Positions 33,487 through 41,089 of a stretch of 64,000 nt of DNA are shown here, in pieces (the stretch's first letter is position 1; the number at the start of each line of letters is the position of its first letter). The translations under genes were made by a program, and so were the position numbers. This DNA comes from Hymenobacter terrenus (GTDB lineage: Bacteria > Bacteroidota > Bacteroidia > Cytophagales > Hymenobacteraceae), in contig NZ_LATM01000002.1 of the NCBI RefSeq assembly GCF_000972495.1, positions 62,001 through 126,000 of the forward strand. Direction: 5' to 3'. A model generated the notes under the pieces. That model saw only the letters and a list, made by a program, of their open reading frames with translations. It was not told the origin of the DNA and ran no database searches.

Positions 33487-33539
33487 GGCAGGAGGTAAAA
33501 AAACATGCGCCGTCAAGCTTCAGAAAGCAGCGCTTATCT

Positions 33540-33571
33540 CAAAAGTAGGACGTAGACGCAGCTTTTTCGAA
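33540..33571 (-). promoter_or_regulatory. Promoter of the 32815 hypothetical gene
   Basis: On the minus strand TTCG is followed after 20 bp by TACTTTTG (33540-33547). The spacing and -7 box match the bamD promoter; -33 is TTCG, as in the lysS and ytxH promoters. Confidence 0.6.
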
Positions 33572-33761
33572 TGTTTCCAGGCCATCTCATGACTAACCTA
33601 TTTTTATGGATTGCTGCCCTAAACTGGGTTTATCACGAGAGTTGAGCCGCCGAAAAGAGGCCAGCGCGCAATAATCTGGCTGTTTACAGAGTTACTACCC
33701 CAGTAGCAAACGCTACCGATGGCAGAAAATGCCATTTGTAAGTGCCACCATTCCTCTTTTT

Positions 33762-33998
33762 ATGTTGCGTATCGCCCTGTTGTTTTTCTGCATGCTGGGG
33801 TTCCTGGCCTCCGAAGTACACGCCGAAGCCGCCACTGGCCCGCTTCACCGGCGCAAGCCAATGGCGGGCAATTACCGCCCGGTTTACAAACTATACCGCA
33901 ACCACAGCAGCCGGAAAAACGGCACCTTTACGCTTTTCAAGCGTCGCTCAAAAATTCATCATCATTCCTCCCGCTCAAGAGCGCGGCTCGGTATATAG
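33762..33998 (+). CDS. Small secreted basic protein
   Basis: A 78-residue protein from MLRIALLFF. It has a signal peptide-like hydrophobic core (IALLFFCMLGFLASEVHAEA) and then a very basic mature part with many Arg, Lys and His (KLYRNHSSRKNGTFTLFKRR). No family recognised; similar short secreted basic proteins are common in this group of bacteria. No RBS is visible. Another start at 33729 exists in the same frame. Confidence 0.5.
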   Translation: MLRIALLFFCMLGFLASEVHAEAATGPLHRRKPMAGNYRPVYKLYRNHSSRKNGTFTLFKRRSKIHHHSSRSRARLGI

Positions 33999-34112
33999 GT
34001 TAGCTGCAGTAGCCACCAGATTGGAAAGTTGCCGATTAAGTTGGGGAGCCCGGCCTAGGTAGCCCCGTTGCCCTACCACGCACTACGCCATTCAGAGCAA
34101 CGGTACCACTCA

Positions 34113-34442
34113 TCAATCTGCCTCCTTGGCAGTACCCTCTACTAGCCCCAGCGTTCGGGTGACTTTATTCTTCGGAATACTAAGGTTGAGGTTCTGGTCA
34201 CCTTTCGCCGACCGTGCCCGCCGTCGGTCTATCAGCGCCTGGATTTTGTCCTTGCCCGCTTCATCCCGCGAAAACAACACCTTGGCCACATCCGCGATGA
34301 GCGATACGGCCCGGGGTACCGGAATACTCACCTGCTGATAGTTAGGGTCGGCTGCTGGTGGCGCTGGCTGGCTCTGCGCCAAGCCACTGGAGGCGTTGAG
34401 CAGCAATGCACCTAGCAAACCGGCGAGCTTCTTACGCGACAT
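34113..34442 (-). CDS. Small secreted hypothetical protein, 109 aa
   Basis: The signal peptide (KKLAGLLGALLLNASSGLAQ) is followed by a Pro-rich linker and a helical segment VPRAVSLIADVAKVLFSRDEAG, then RRRARSAKGDQNLNLSIPKN. No recognised domain. It lies upstream of the dienelactone hydrolase gene in the opposite sense of transcription order (both minus), separated by 52 nt. Confidence 0.6.
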   Translation of the reverse strand: MSRKKLAGLLGALLLNASSGLAQSQPAPPAADPNYQQVSIPVPRAVSLIADVAKVLFSRDEAGKDKIQALIDRRRARSAKGDQNLNLSIPKNKVTRTLGLVEGTAKEAD

Positions 34443-34494
34443 AAACAGCGGATGATGCTACCAAGATGCTTACTGTTGCCCCTGAGTTGCCCAC

Positions 34495-35352
34495 CTAGTT
34501 TAGTTTTTCCTTAAAAAGCCGCAGCGTGCGCTCCCAAGCCAGCTTGGCAGCTTCGGGGTTGTAGCGGGCGGAAGAAGTATCATTGTTGAAGGCGTGGTTC
34601 ACGCCCTCATACACGTATAGCTCGTGCTTGGTGCCGGCCGCTTTCAGGGCCGCTTCGTAGGCTGGAATGCCGGCATTAATGCGCTGGTCGAGGCCGCCGT
34701 AGTGCAGCATCAAGGTCGCTTTTATTTGCGGCACGTCTTCGGCCTTAGCCTGTTGGCCATAATACGCCACGGCGGCATCCAGCTTAGGGTCGTGCACTGC
34801 TAACTGGTTGACCAGCCCGCCGCCCCAGCAGAAGCCCACGGCACCAATGTGGCCATTGCAATCGGGGCGGGCGCGCAGGTAGGCGAATGCGGCCAGGTAG
34901 TTATTGAGGTTTTTGGTAGCGTCGAGCTGGCCAATAAGCTCCCGGCCCTTGTCTTCATCAGCCGGCGTGCCACCCAATACCGACAGCGCATCCACGCCCA
35001 ACGCCAGGTAGCCCGCCTGCGTCACCCGCCGCGTCACGTCCTTAATATGCGGCGTGAGGCCGCGGTTTTCATGAATTACCACTACGGCCCCGCGCTTTTT
35101 CTTGCCCTTTGGATGCACGAGGTAGCCCTTGACGGTAGCACCATCGCCGGGCCAGCTCACGTCTTCGGTTTGCAGGTCGTCGGCCGTGGGGGCTACCGTA
35201 GCAGCTGCCGCGTAGCCAGGTTCCAGCACCGAAAGCGCGGCTATGGCCAGGGCGGTGCCGCCCGCCAGCTTCACCAGCCGCTCCATAAACTCTTTGCGCG
35301 TGAGCGGGGCGTGGGTGTATTCGTCAAAAAGGTTGATGATGCGCTGGTCCAT
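34495..35352 (-). CDS. Dienelactone hydrolase family protein
   Basis: The protein has 285 residues. An N-terminal region with a hydrophobic segment (about 28-50) may be a membrane anchor or export signal preceded by TRKEF. The alpha/beta-hydrolase part has VVVIHENRGL (oxyanion region), nucleophile Cys in GFCWGGGLV, Asp in GGLDQRI and His in NHAFNND. The Cys nucleophile is characteristic of dienelactone hydrolases. The natural substrate is unknown. Both neighbours are on the same strand, but spacing does not suggest a tight operon. Confidence 0.88.
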   Translation of the reverse strand: MDQRIINLFDEYTHAPLTRKEFMERLVKLAGGTALAIAALSVLEPGYAAAATVAPTADDLQTEDVSWPGDGATVKGYLVHPKGKKKRGAVVVIHENRGLTPHIKDVTRRVTQAGYLALGVDALSVLGGTPADEDKGRELIGQLDATKNLNNYLAAFAYLRARPDCNGHIGAVGFCWGGGLVNQLAVHDPKLDAAVAYYGQQAKAEDVPQIKATLMLHYGGLDQRINAGIPAYEAALKAAGTKHELYVYEGVNHAFNNDTSSARYNPEAAKLAWERTLRLFKEKLN

Positions 35353-35414
35353 GGGGCTAAATGTAGTAGTCAGGCGCTAAATAGGGCCAGCCGCCTCTGC
35401 CCAGCGCATTGTTC

Positions 35415-35828
35415 TTAGTCGGTTGTGCTTGCCGCTGCTGCCGACAAACCGCGCAACGTCGCCAGGGCCCGCTCGGCATCAGCCTGCGCTACGAATAGAT
35501 GGTCGTGGTAATAGGCCGCCACGACATTGCAGCTGATGTTTTCTCGGCTGAGGGCCGCCGCCACGGCCGCTGTCAACCCCACGGCGGCTAGCGAAGAATG
35601 CACAGTCAGGGTCAGCCAAGCCGATACGTACTGGTAAGCCAACCCGTAGGCATCGGCCGTTTCGCGGGCCATAATCAGGGTGAGGCCTTCGGGCTCTCGA
35701 AACGAGCCTAGCACCAGCTCCGCCGGAACCGCCGTGGCCGAAGCAACAGTGCAAAAGACGTATTCGCCAGGGTTAAGCGCTGGCTGCATGCTGCCCAGGA
35801 GGCGCGTTAGGTTGGTTTCGCCCGCCAT
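35415..35828 (-). CDS. ACT domain-containing protein
   Basis: The protein has 137 residues and contains two ACT-like modules: LLGSMQPALNPGEYVFCTV (N-terminal variant) and an ACT fold near YVSAWLTLTVHSSLAAVGLT. This small stand-alone form is known in many bacteria with unknown role, likely amino-acid binding. It starts 5 nt before the end of the cupin gene, so the two are probably cotranscribed. Confidence 0.8.
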   Translation of the reverse strand: MAGETNLTRLLGSMQPALNPGEYVFCTVASATAVPAELVLGSFREPEGLTLIMARETADAYGLAYQYVSAWLTLTVHSSLAAVGLTAAVAAALSRENISCNVVAAYYHDHLFVAQADAERALATLRGLSAAAASTTD

Positions 35829-35833
35829 AGCCG

Positions 35834-36205
35834 CTATTCTGCTTCCCGGTTTGCGGTATCAGGGCTGAATGCCGGCACGCAAATCGACCAGTACTCGCAC
35901 TCGGCATCAAACGGGTTGGAATATCGCACCCGAGCCCCACCCTTAATCAGCAGGGCCTGCCCGGCCTGTAGCTCTACCACGTCGCCATCAATTTCAAACC
36001 GCTTGCGGCCCCGCACCACGATGGTGATTTCATCGAAAGTGGGCGTTTGGTGCGGCTCACTCCAGTAGGGCGGCGCCACCATGTGCGCCAAGCTATAGGC
36101 CGAAGTGCCAGTACTGGCCCCGCCCACGTGCTCCTCAATGAGCTTGCCATCAGTAGTAGGAACAACGAAAGGGGAGGGGTTGAGAACGTAGCGTTTTTTA
36201 GACAT
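35834..36205 (-). CDS. Cupin domain protein
   Basis: The protein has 123 residues from MSKKRYVLN. A single cupin fold: PHQTPTFDEITIVVRGRKRFEIDGD and a second strand pair with AGQALLIKGGARVRYSN. Metal-binding His residues are partly present (HQTPTFDE). Function could be regulatory or isomerase-like. An upstream extension to 36277 is unlikely, since the preceding 24 residues are hydrophobic and non-conserved in look. It forms a pair with the ACT gene. Confidence 0.8.
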   Translation of the reverse strand: MSKKRYVLNPSPFVVPTTDGKLIEEHVGGASTGTSAYSLAHMVAPPYWSEPHQTPTFDEITIVVRGRKRFEIDGDVVELQAGQALLIKGGARVRYSNPFDAECEYWSICVPAFSPDTANREAE

Positions 36206-36259
36206 GTTGCGGATGATGAAGTAATGAAAGACCGGGGAATTTAGGAACGCAAGAACAAA

Positions 36260-36439
36260 AACTCCCCTCCTTACCAAGGAGGGGACGCCGCCGCTACAGC
36301 GGCGGCTGGGGTGGTTGAATCGTTGAACAACATGCGTTTGCCACGTCTCGTCGTGATGTTCGGGTATCGTTCAACGATGTCAACCACCCCCGTTTGAGCC
36401 AATGGCTCGAACATCCCCTCCTTGGCAAGGAGGGGAGTT
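36260..36439. repeat. 180-bp nested palindromic element (MITE-like)
   Basis: Ends AACTCCCCTCCTTACC at 36260 and GGCAAGGAGGGGAGTT at 36439 are inverted with one or two mismatches; each end is itself a hairpin (CTCCTTaCCAAGGAG). Inner arms GGGGTGGTTGAATCGTTGAAC and GTTCAACGATGTCAACCACCCC pair as well. No coding content. Confidence 0.75.
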
Positions 36440-36449
36440 GGTCGTTCGG

Positions 36450-37388
36450 TTAGCTCCTCAGCTTCTCTAGTAACTCGAAGGCGCGGGAATTGTATTTCCA
36501 GACAAAGAAGTACGGCGTTTGGACTGCTCCAAACTGCACCCGAATGCGTTCCACGGCTGGCAACATGCTGCCTTCGAAATCGAAGCAGGCCAGCCCCAGT
36601 ACCTCGCTGGCGTACTTAATAGCTTCCCAGATGAGCAGAATGCCTGCCCCGCTGTCTCGCAGTGCCGGGTCGTCGCCGGAGAGGTGATAATAGGCCGCCT
36701 GCTTATCCCAAATCAGGTACGCCGCCGAATGAACCTGCTCCTGCGCATCCACGGCGAAGAACATCTGGCGGGCCCCATTGGCAGCCAGTGCCGCATCGTG
36801 TCGCTCAAACTGCGCCCACGAATACGGCATGGCCAGGCCCTGGCGGTCAAAACTCTTTTTGTTGACCTCGTAAAATTGCTTGGGCGAGAAGTGGTGCACT
36901 ACCCGCACCTGCTGTCGCGCCTTCTGAATATTGCGCCGAATGTTGCGGTTTATGCCAGCTTCAACCAGGGGCAATTGGTGCAGGCCGTTGAGGCGGTAGG
37001 TATAGTAAGTACTTTGGCGAAATTGCCGCCAGTAAAACGGCAGCCAGTTGGCTGCGGTAGGATAAAAGTTCTGCTTGAAGGCGGCAAAAACGGGCAGCTG
37101 CCCGATTAATTCCTCCAGCAGTCCGTGCTCCTTTTTCAATACGCCCCGAAACTCTGGCAATACGTAGGGGCCTAGCCACTTCACAAAAGGCGGCATCGTA
37201 GCGTAGCGAAAAGGCCCCTTCTGCTTGTGGAAATACGGCAGCGTGGCCACTAGGCGGTCGGCCTCATACGCCAGCGCTACGTCCCAGTCGCCGCCCTCGC
37301 TGCACGCGTCCAGGTACCACGCTTGGGCAAACACGGGCACATCGGGTGCCGTCTGGCAGAAGTCACGGTACTGTGCTTTGGCGGACAT
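36450..37388 (-). CDS. FemAB-like / GNAT-fold acyltransferase
   Basis: The protein has 312 residues from MSAKAQYRDF. It shows the FemAB/Acetyltransf_6 pattern: N-terminal domain with FAQAWYLDACSEGG, RNIRRNIQKARQQV, then the C-terminal GNAT fold with AAYLIWDKQAAYYHLSG and DFEGSMLPAVERIRVQFG. Such proteins add amino acids to peptidoglycan or act as aminoacyl-like transferases, though many relatives have no known substrate. The first 27 codons of the longer frame look non-coding. A Kazal lipoprotein gene ends 13 nt upstream on the same strand. Confidence 0.78.
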   Translation of the reverse strand: MSAKAQYRDFCQTAPDVPVFAQAWYLDACSEGGDWDVALAYEADRLVATLPYFHKQKGPFRYATMPPFVKWLGPYVLPEFRGVLKKEHGLLEELIGQLPVFAAFKQNFYPTAANWLPFYWRQFRQSTYYTYRLNGLHQLPLVEAGINRNIRRNIQKARQQVRVVHHFSPKQFYEVNKKSFDRQGLAMPYSWAQFERHDAALAANGARQMFFAVDAQEQVHSAAYLIWDKQAAYYHLSGDDPALRDSGAGILLIWEAIKYASEVLGLACFDFEGSMLPAVERIRVQFGAVQTPYFFVWKYNSRAFELLEKLRS

Positions 37389-37401
37389 CAACGCGAAAAG
37401 T

Positions 37402-37647
37402 TTATTTAGCTGCCGGCTCCGCGCAGGAGCCAGCCGTGAAACTGCGGACACCCGCGTTGCGGGCGGCACAGGGGTTAGAGTAGGTTTTACCGTCGCAGCC
37501 GCACACGGGGGTATATTCCATCGTGCAGATGCCCTGTGGGTTTACCTTGCTAGGGTCGATGCACGCTGTCGCCGCGGTAGGCACGGCCCTGTGTTGGCAG
37601 CCTGTGGCGAGCAGGAGGGCTGCAAATAAAACCCGGGATATTTTCAT
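37402..37647 (-). CDS. Kazal-type protease inhibitor lipoprotein
   Basis: The protein has 81 residues: lipoprotein signal LLLATGC (lipobox Cys near 17), then one Kazal domain with the six-Cys pattern C-x11-C-x7-C-x-C-x8-C-x15-C and the core PVCGCDGKTYSNPC. Kazal domains inhibit serine proteases; the reactive loop lies just before the VCGC. Such domains are common in animals and also scattered in Bacteroidota. The gene comes just before the FemAB-like gene. Confidence 0.88.
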   Translation of the reverse strand: MKISRVLFAALLLATGCQHRAVPTAATACIDPSKVNPQGICTMEYTPVCGCDGKTYSNPCAARNAGVRSFTAGSCAEPAAK

Positions 37648-37829
37648 AAGGCAGTGGAGGCAGGGGCGAATCTACGCCGGAGCATCGGGATTCGGGTCCA
37701 TCTAAAACTCAGCAAATACTACGGCCTTAGTTCCACAGGAAATTTTACAAATAAGCTCAACCCCGAGCCTCGCCCTTCGTATAGGCAGCCAGACCAAACG
37801 CTGCCGCAAAGCAAAACATAAGCTCTATA

Positions 37830-37861
37830 TTCGGCTCCGCGCTTCCTCTTAGATACCTTTG
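37830..37861 (+). promoter_or_regulatory. Promoter of the YtxH-CsbD gene
   Basis: TTCG at 37830-37833, 20 bp, TACCTTTG at 37854-37861. Leader to the ATG at 37892 is about 30 nt. Confidence 0.6.
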
Positions 37862-37891
37862 TACCCTCATTCACCCTTCATTACCATTACC

Positions 37892-38329
37892 ATGTCGTAC
37901 CACGAAGAAGACAACAACGCCGGTAAAATTCTATTAGCTGCCCTCGCCGGTGCCGGCGCTGGCATCATTGCCGGTATGCTGTTAGCCCCCGACAAGGGCT
38001 CGACCACCCGCGAAAGCTGGAAAGGCGTTGCCTCCAAATATAGCGGCCAGCTCGGTGAGCAGGCTACCAAGCTTGGTTCCGACCTCGAAGCCAAATTTAA
38101 AGAGTACGCTGGTAAACTGGAAGACCTCGGCCTGACTGGTGCCGGTGGCAGCCTCAAGCTCAAAGGCAACTGGGACGAGCTGAAAGGTAAGCTGAAGCAG
38201 CAATATGCCCAGCTCACCGACGAAGACTTGGTCTATACCGAAGGCAAAGGCGACGAGCTGGTAGGTCGTCTGCAAGACAAGCTCGGCAAAGACAAAGGTG
38301 AAGTTACCAAAATCCTGAACGACTTGTAA
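37892..38329 (+). CDS. YtxH and CsbD domain stress protein
   Basis: The protein has 145 residues. The N-terminal YtxH part is a Gly/Ala-rich membrane helix (AALAGAGAGIIAGMLLAPDKG) followed by a charged helix (SKYSGQLGEQATKLGSDLEA). The C-terminal half fits CsbD (NWDELKGKLKQQYAQLTDEDL and GRLQDKLGKDKGEVTKIL). Both families appear in general stress regulons; a fusion in one chain is unusual. The start at 37892 fits the promoter; the earlier frame start adds 11 residues. It has its own terminator, and a second YtxH gene follows. Confidence 0.85.
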   Translation: MSYHEEDNNAGKILLAALAGAGAGIIAGMLLAPDKGSTTRESWKGVASKYSGQLGEQATKLGSDLEAKFKEYAGKLEDLGLTGAGGSLKLKGNWDELKGKLKQQYAQLTDEDLVYTEGKGDELVGRLQDKLGKDKGEVTKILNDL

Positions 38330-38353
38330 GTTAGCCCTCTGCCGCTTTTACTA

Positions 38354-38384
38354 AAGCCCCGTGCCGCAAGGTGCGGGGCTTTAT
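38354..38384 (+). terminator. Intrinsic terminator of the YtxH-CsbD gene
   Basis: AAAGCCCCGTGCC GCAA GGTGCGGGGCTTTATTTA; stem of about 12 bp with T-rich tail. Confidence 0.8.
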
Positions 38385-38495
38385 TTATCACGGTTTAGCG
38401 GGTGATTGGCAATAGCTTTTTGTGCCTTGGACTAACAACCGCCGCTATTTTTCGTTGGTTACTTAGATACTAATTCTCTCCTATTTCTTCATATC

Positions 38496-38855
38496 ATGAA
38501 AGACGACAAAGGCAAAGTCATTCTCTCACTGCTGGCCGGCGCTACCGTTGGCATCGTGGCTGGCCTACTACTAGCCCCCGAAACCGGCGACGAAGCCCGT
38601 TCTAACCTGCGCCGCTCCGCTTCAAAGTGGAGCGACGACTTCAGCAAGCTGGTAAAAGGTACCTTGGCCAAAGTGCAGGGCGACGCTCACGGTCATACCA
38701 ACCCCGACGCCGCCGTGAGCGAAGACAAAGAAGCCGCCGACCGCCTTCTGCAAGGCCTTAACGGCACCGTGTCGACGGCCCACACGCACTACCATGACGA
38801 CAACCCCGATTACGATGGTTTCGGCGATGACGCTCGTCATCGTGGCTCCTTGTAA
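38496..38855 (+). CDS. YtxH domain-containing protein, 119 aa
   Basis: The N-terminal membrane helix (VILSLLAGATVGIVAGLLLAP) is followed by ETGDEARSNLRRS, the YtxH signature with acidic/basic pairs. The C-terminal tail is acidic and His-rich (HTHYHDDNPDYDGFGDD), which might bind metal but has no known role. It is paralogous to the upstream stress protein at its N-terminus. Confidence 0.82.
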   Translation: MKDDKGKVILSLLAGATVGIVAGLLLAPETGDEARSNLRRSASKWSDDFSKLVKGTLAKVQGDAHGHTNPDAAVSEDKEAADRLLQGLNGTVSTAHTHYHDDNPDYDGFGDDARHRGSL

Positions 38856-38863
38856 TTGAGTAT

Positions 38864-39250
38864 TTAAGGGAGAAGCCAGTTTTCGTCAAAACAGAAGGCC
38901 ATGAAAAGCTCCGGGTTTTCCACGCTGTTTTGAGCAAAGAGGTGAAGCTGTCTAACCACGCGTTGGCGCATTCGATGACGGCGGCGATACAACGCCGCCG
39001 TCATCGAATGCGCCAACGCGTGCTGTGAGGGCCGGTCAAAGTTGGTTTTGATAAGCAGGCGGCGCACAGGTATGAGGCCGCTGTTGGTCGGCTCTAGTAG
39101 GTAGTAGATGAGATGCGAGAGCAGCATCCATTCGCGAGCTATATCTTTGATCAGAACTTCTATTGGGGAGGGGAAAGGTGAGGCACCTGAATTCCGCTCG
39201 CTTTCAGGAGTTCTTTTGAGTTTCCAGACAGCTTCAGTAATTACTCCCAA
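38864..39250 (-). CDS. Doubtful hypothetical ORF across a perfect palindrome
   Basis: A 128-residue frame (start MGVITEAVWKL) with normal-looking helical sequence such as IEVLIKDIAREWMLLSHLIYYLL, but no recognised family. The frame contains the 29-bp perfect inverted repeat at 38958-39021, which encodes ALAHSMTAALYRRRHRMRQRV. It might be a real gene with a recent palindrome or a chance frame. Confidence 0.3.
   Translation of the reverse strand: MGVITEAVWKLKRTPESERNSGASPFPSPIEVLIKDIAREWMLLSHLIYYLLEPTNSGLIPVRRLLIKTNFDRPSQHALAHSMTAALYRRRHRMRQRVVRQLHLFAQNSVENPELFMAFCFDENWLLP
38958..39021. repeat. Perfect 29-bp inverted repeat
   Basis: Arms 38958-38986 and 38993-39021 are perfect complements with a 6-bp loop (ATACAA). 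Neither arm contains a T-tract, so it does not look like a terminator. Confidence 0.9.
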
Positions 39251-39323
39251 GATTGATTAGCATATCGCTCAAATGCCTGTGCGATTCACTATCAATCTCA
39301 TCCACAGCAAGAGAAGCATTGTA

Positions 39324-40679
39324 ATGTTTACCCCACCGAAGACACCTTACCTAGTCGCTGCAGTAGTGCTCGGCGTATCCTGCCTGACCGCACTATCCGC
39401 ATCTGCGGCGCAGCAGTATTTTTTGAATTCCACAAGCGGCGCTGATGCAAACCCAGGTACGGAAGCTAAACCCTGGAAAACATTGGAGCGGGCGAACCAG
39501 CAGGAATTTCAGCCCGGAGACCGTTTGAATTTTGCCCGTGGCACTCGTTATGTTGGCTCGCTGAAAATTTCGCAATCCGGCACCGAGACTGCACCGATTA
39601 CCGTGAGCGCCTACGGCAAAGGCGCAGCACCTCAATTATCAAACCCCTTCTTTTCTATTTCGATGGGGCATATTATTGAGATAGTTGGCAATTACGTCGT
39701 TGTTGAAAACCTGTTTTTGCACGACATCCCAACGCCACCGCCGGATAACCCACCGGTGCGCTGGCAGGATAGCCAGCAGCATAAAAACGTAACCAATCTC
39801 GCTGCAATTTTTGTCGATAAAGGCGCATCGCATGTAACCGTGCGCAACAACGAATTCGTCAATGCTGTCGTGGGCGTGCGCGTACGGGGCAGCCATTCTT
39901 TAGTGACGAATAATTATTTGCACGACGCTGCCAAAATCACGGAGCAATGGGGTGCAGTGGCAGTCGCGATTGTTGGGCCGTATAATGAAGTTGCCTACAA
40001 CTTGGTAGAAAACTATGGCTTTTATGGTGGTATTTATGTCAACGATGGTGCTGCGGTAGAACTCGATGGGGAAGACGCGGCCTACAGCGCCCACGATATT
40101 CATGTTCATCACAACGTTTCACGTAATGTAAAAGGCGGATTTTTAGAAATCGCCGGCGCATCTCAAGATGTATTAATCGACCATAATGTCAGCGACGATG
40201 TGGATAAATTTGTCGGTGGCACCAACGTTAAAGGTGTTAAGATTTTGAATAATACTGTGCTGCGTATGCGTTTGCCCAGTTTCCCCAAATCAGACTTTTT
40301 CCCGTTAGGTACCGTATTCTGGACATTTAATAGCAAGGGTACAGACGAGTTTATTGTTTCTGGCAACGTGTTTTATCTTGATGGTTTACAGCGTCTCTAT
40401 AAAAGCGAAGAACACAAGCTTGGCATCAAGCCCGTGCGCCGTCAAAAGAATCTGTATTTCAGTCCAAACGGCGACATTCCTACCATGCTTGGCGACGCCG
40501 TAGGGAAAGATGAAATCGTTGCGCGTCCTGAGTTTATAGATGAAATTGCGGGCGATTACCGCCTTACACCGAAGTCCTTGCCGCGCTTGATCAATACAGA
40601 AGCCAATCCCGAAGCAATTACTTATTATGGCGCTTTTGCGCCCGGCAAACCGTTGTGGAAAGCTGGGTTGATTAAGTGA
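39324..40679 (+). CDS. Secreted right-handed parallel beta-helix protein (polysaccharide-lyase-like), probably acquired
   Basis: The protein has 451 residues from MFTPPKTPYLV. Signal peptide ends near ALSASAAQQ. The repeated short strands (for example NNEFVNAVVGVRVRGSHSLVTNN and HHNVSRNVKGGFLEIAG) give the right-handed beta-helix of PL6 or pectate-lyase-like enzymes. There is no T9SS domain. Base composition is visibly lower in GC than neighbours, and an AGAGAAG Shine-Dalgarno-like sequence lies about 8 nt before the start, unlike local genes; both point to transfer from another phylum. An earlier frame start at 39273 is less plausible. Substrate unknown. Confidence 0.83.
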   Translation: MFTPPKTPYLVAAVVLGVSCLTALSASAAQQYFLNSTSGADANPGTEAKPWKTLERANQQEFQPGDRLNFARGTRYVGSLKISQSGTETAPITVSAYGKGAAPQLSNPFFSISMGHIIEIVGNYVVVENLFLHDIPTPPPDNPPVRWQDSQQHKNVTNLAAIFVDKGASHVTVRNNEFVNAVVGVRVRGSHSLVTNNYLHDAAKITEQWGAVAVAIVGPYNEVAYNLVENYGFYGGIYVNDGAAVELDGEDAAYSAHDIHVHHNVSRNVKGGFLEIAGASQDVLIDHNVSDDVDKFVGGTNVKGVKILNNTVLRMRLPSFPKSDFFPLGTVFWTFNSKGTDEFIVSGNVFYLDGLQRLYKSEEHKLGIKPVRRQKNLYFSPNGDIPTMLGDAVGKDEIVARPEFIDEIAGDYRLTPKSLPRLINTEANPEAITYYGAFAPGKPLWKAGLIK

Positions 40680-40937
40680 AGATGCTTGAGCTGCTAAACA
40701 GCTTCGTCGCCGGTGTGCTGCAAGAAATTTTTTAACAGAATTGTAACCTCTTGTTTATTCGTCCCGTAAAACACCTCACAACCGACTTGAAAGAAGGCCG
40801 AAACGTATTATTAGTAAAATTGCTGGCCGTAGGAGCTTCTACTGAAATTGGTCAAACAGCTCAGTAGTAAAATCAGACGGTTCATCGCAAGCTTCTAATA
40901 AGAACAGCGGTTTGAAGGGTAAGAAGGTTGTAAAAAA

Positions 40938-40973
40938 GAAAAGCCCCGCACGACATTTCGTGTGGGGCTTTTC
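40938..40973. terminator. Bidirectional intrinsic terminator
   Basis: AAAAGCCCCGCACGACA TTTCG TGTGGGGCTTTT with A- and T-tracts on both sides, between convergent genes. Confidence 0.8.
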
Positions 40974-40991
40974 GATTTTTAGCCATCCGCC

Positions 40992-41078
40992 TGTCATCCT
41001 GAGCGTAGTGAAGGACGTTATCACCGCTGAACACCAGGCTCTGGCGTGATAAGGTCCTTCGCTGCGCTCAGGATGACA
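40992..41078. repeat. Dispersed TGTCATCCTGAGCG inverted repeat
   Basis: TGTCATCCTGAGCGTAGTGA at 40992 is inverted with few mismatches as CGCTGCGCTCAGGATGACA ending at 41078. The inner parts ACGTTATCACC and GGCGTGATAAGGT also pair. This GAGCG...GAAGGA motif is a frequent intergenic repeat in bacterial genomes. Confidence 0.75.
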
Positions 41079-41089
41079 AAAGAAGAAAT

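Larger units (their letters stand above)
40680..41089. other. Gene-free stretch between the beta-helix gene and lysS
   Basis: It contains a bidirectional terminator (40938-40973) and a dispersed TGTCATCCTGAGCG-type inverted repeat (40992-41078). The first 250 bp show no clear feature. Confidence 0.6.

Noticed and set aside
38864..39250. Treating the 128-residue frame as a transposase
   Set aside because: The 29-bp palindrome gives a mobile impression but the frame has no DDE, HUH or recombinase motifs.
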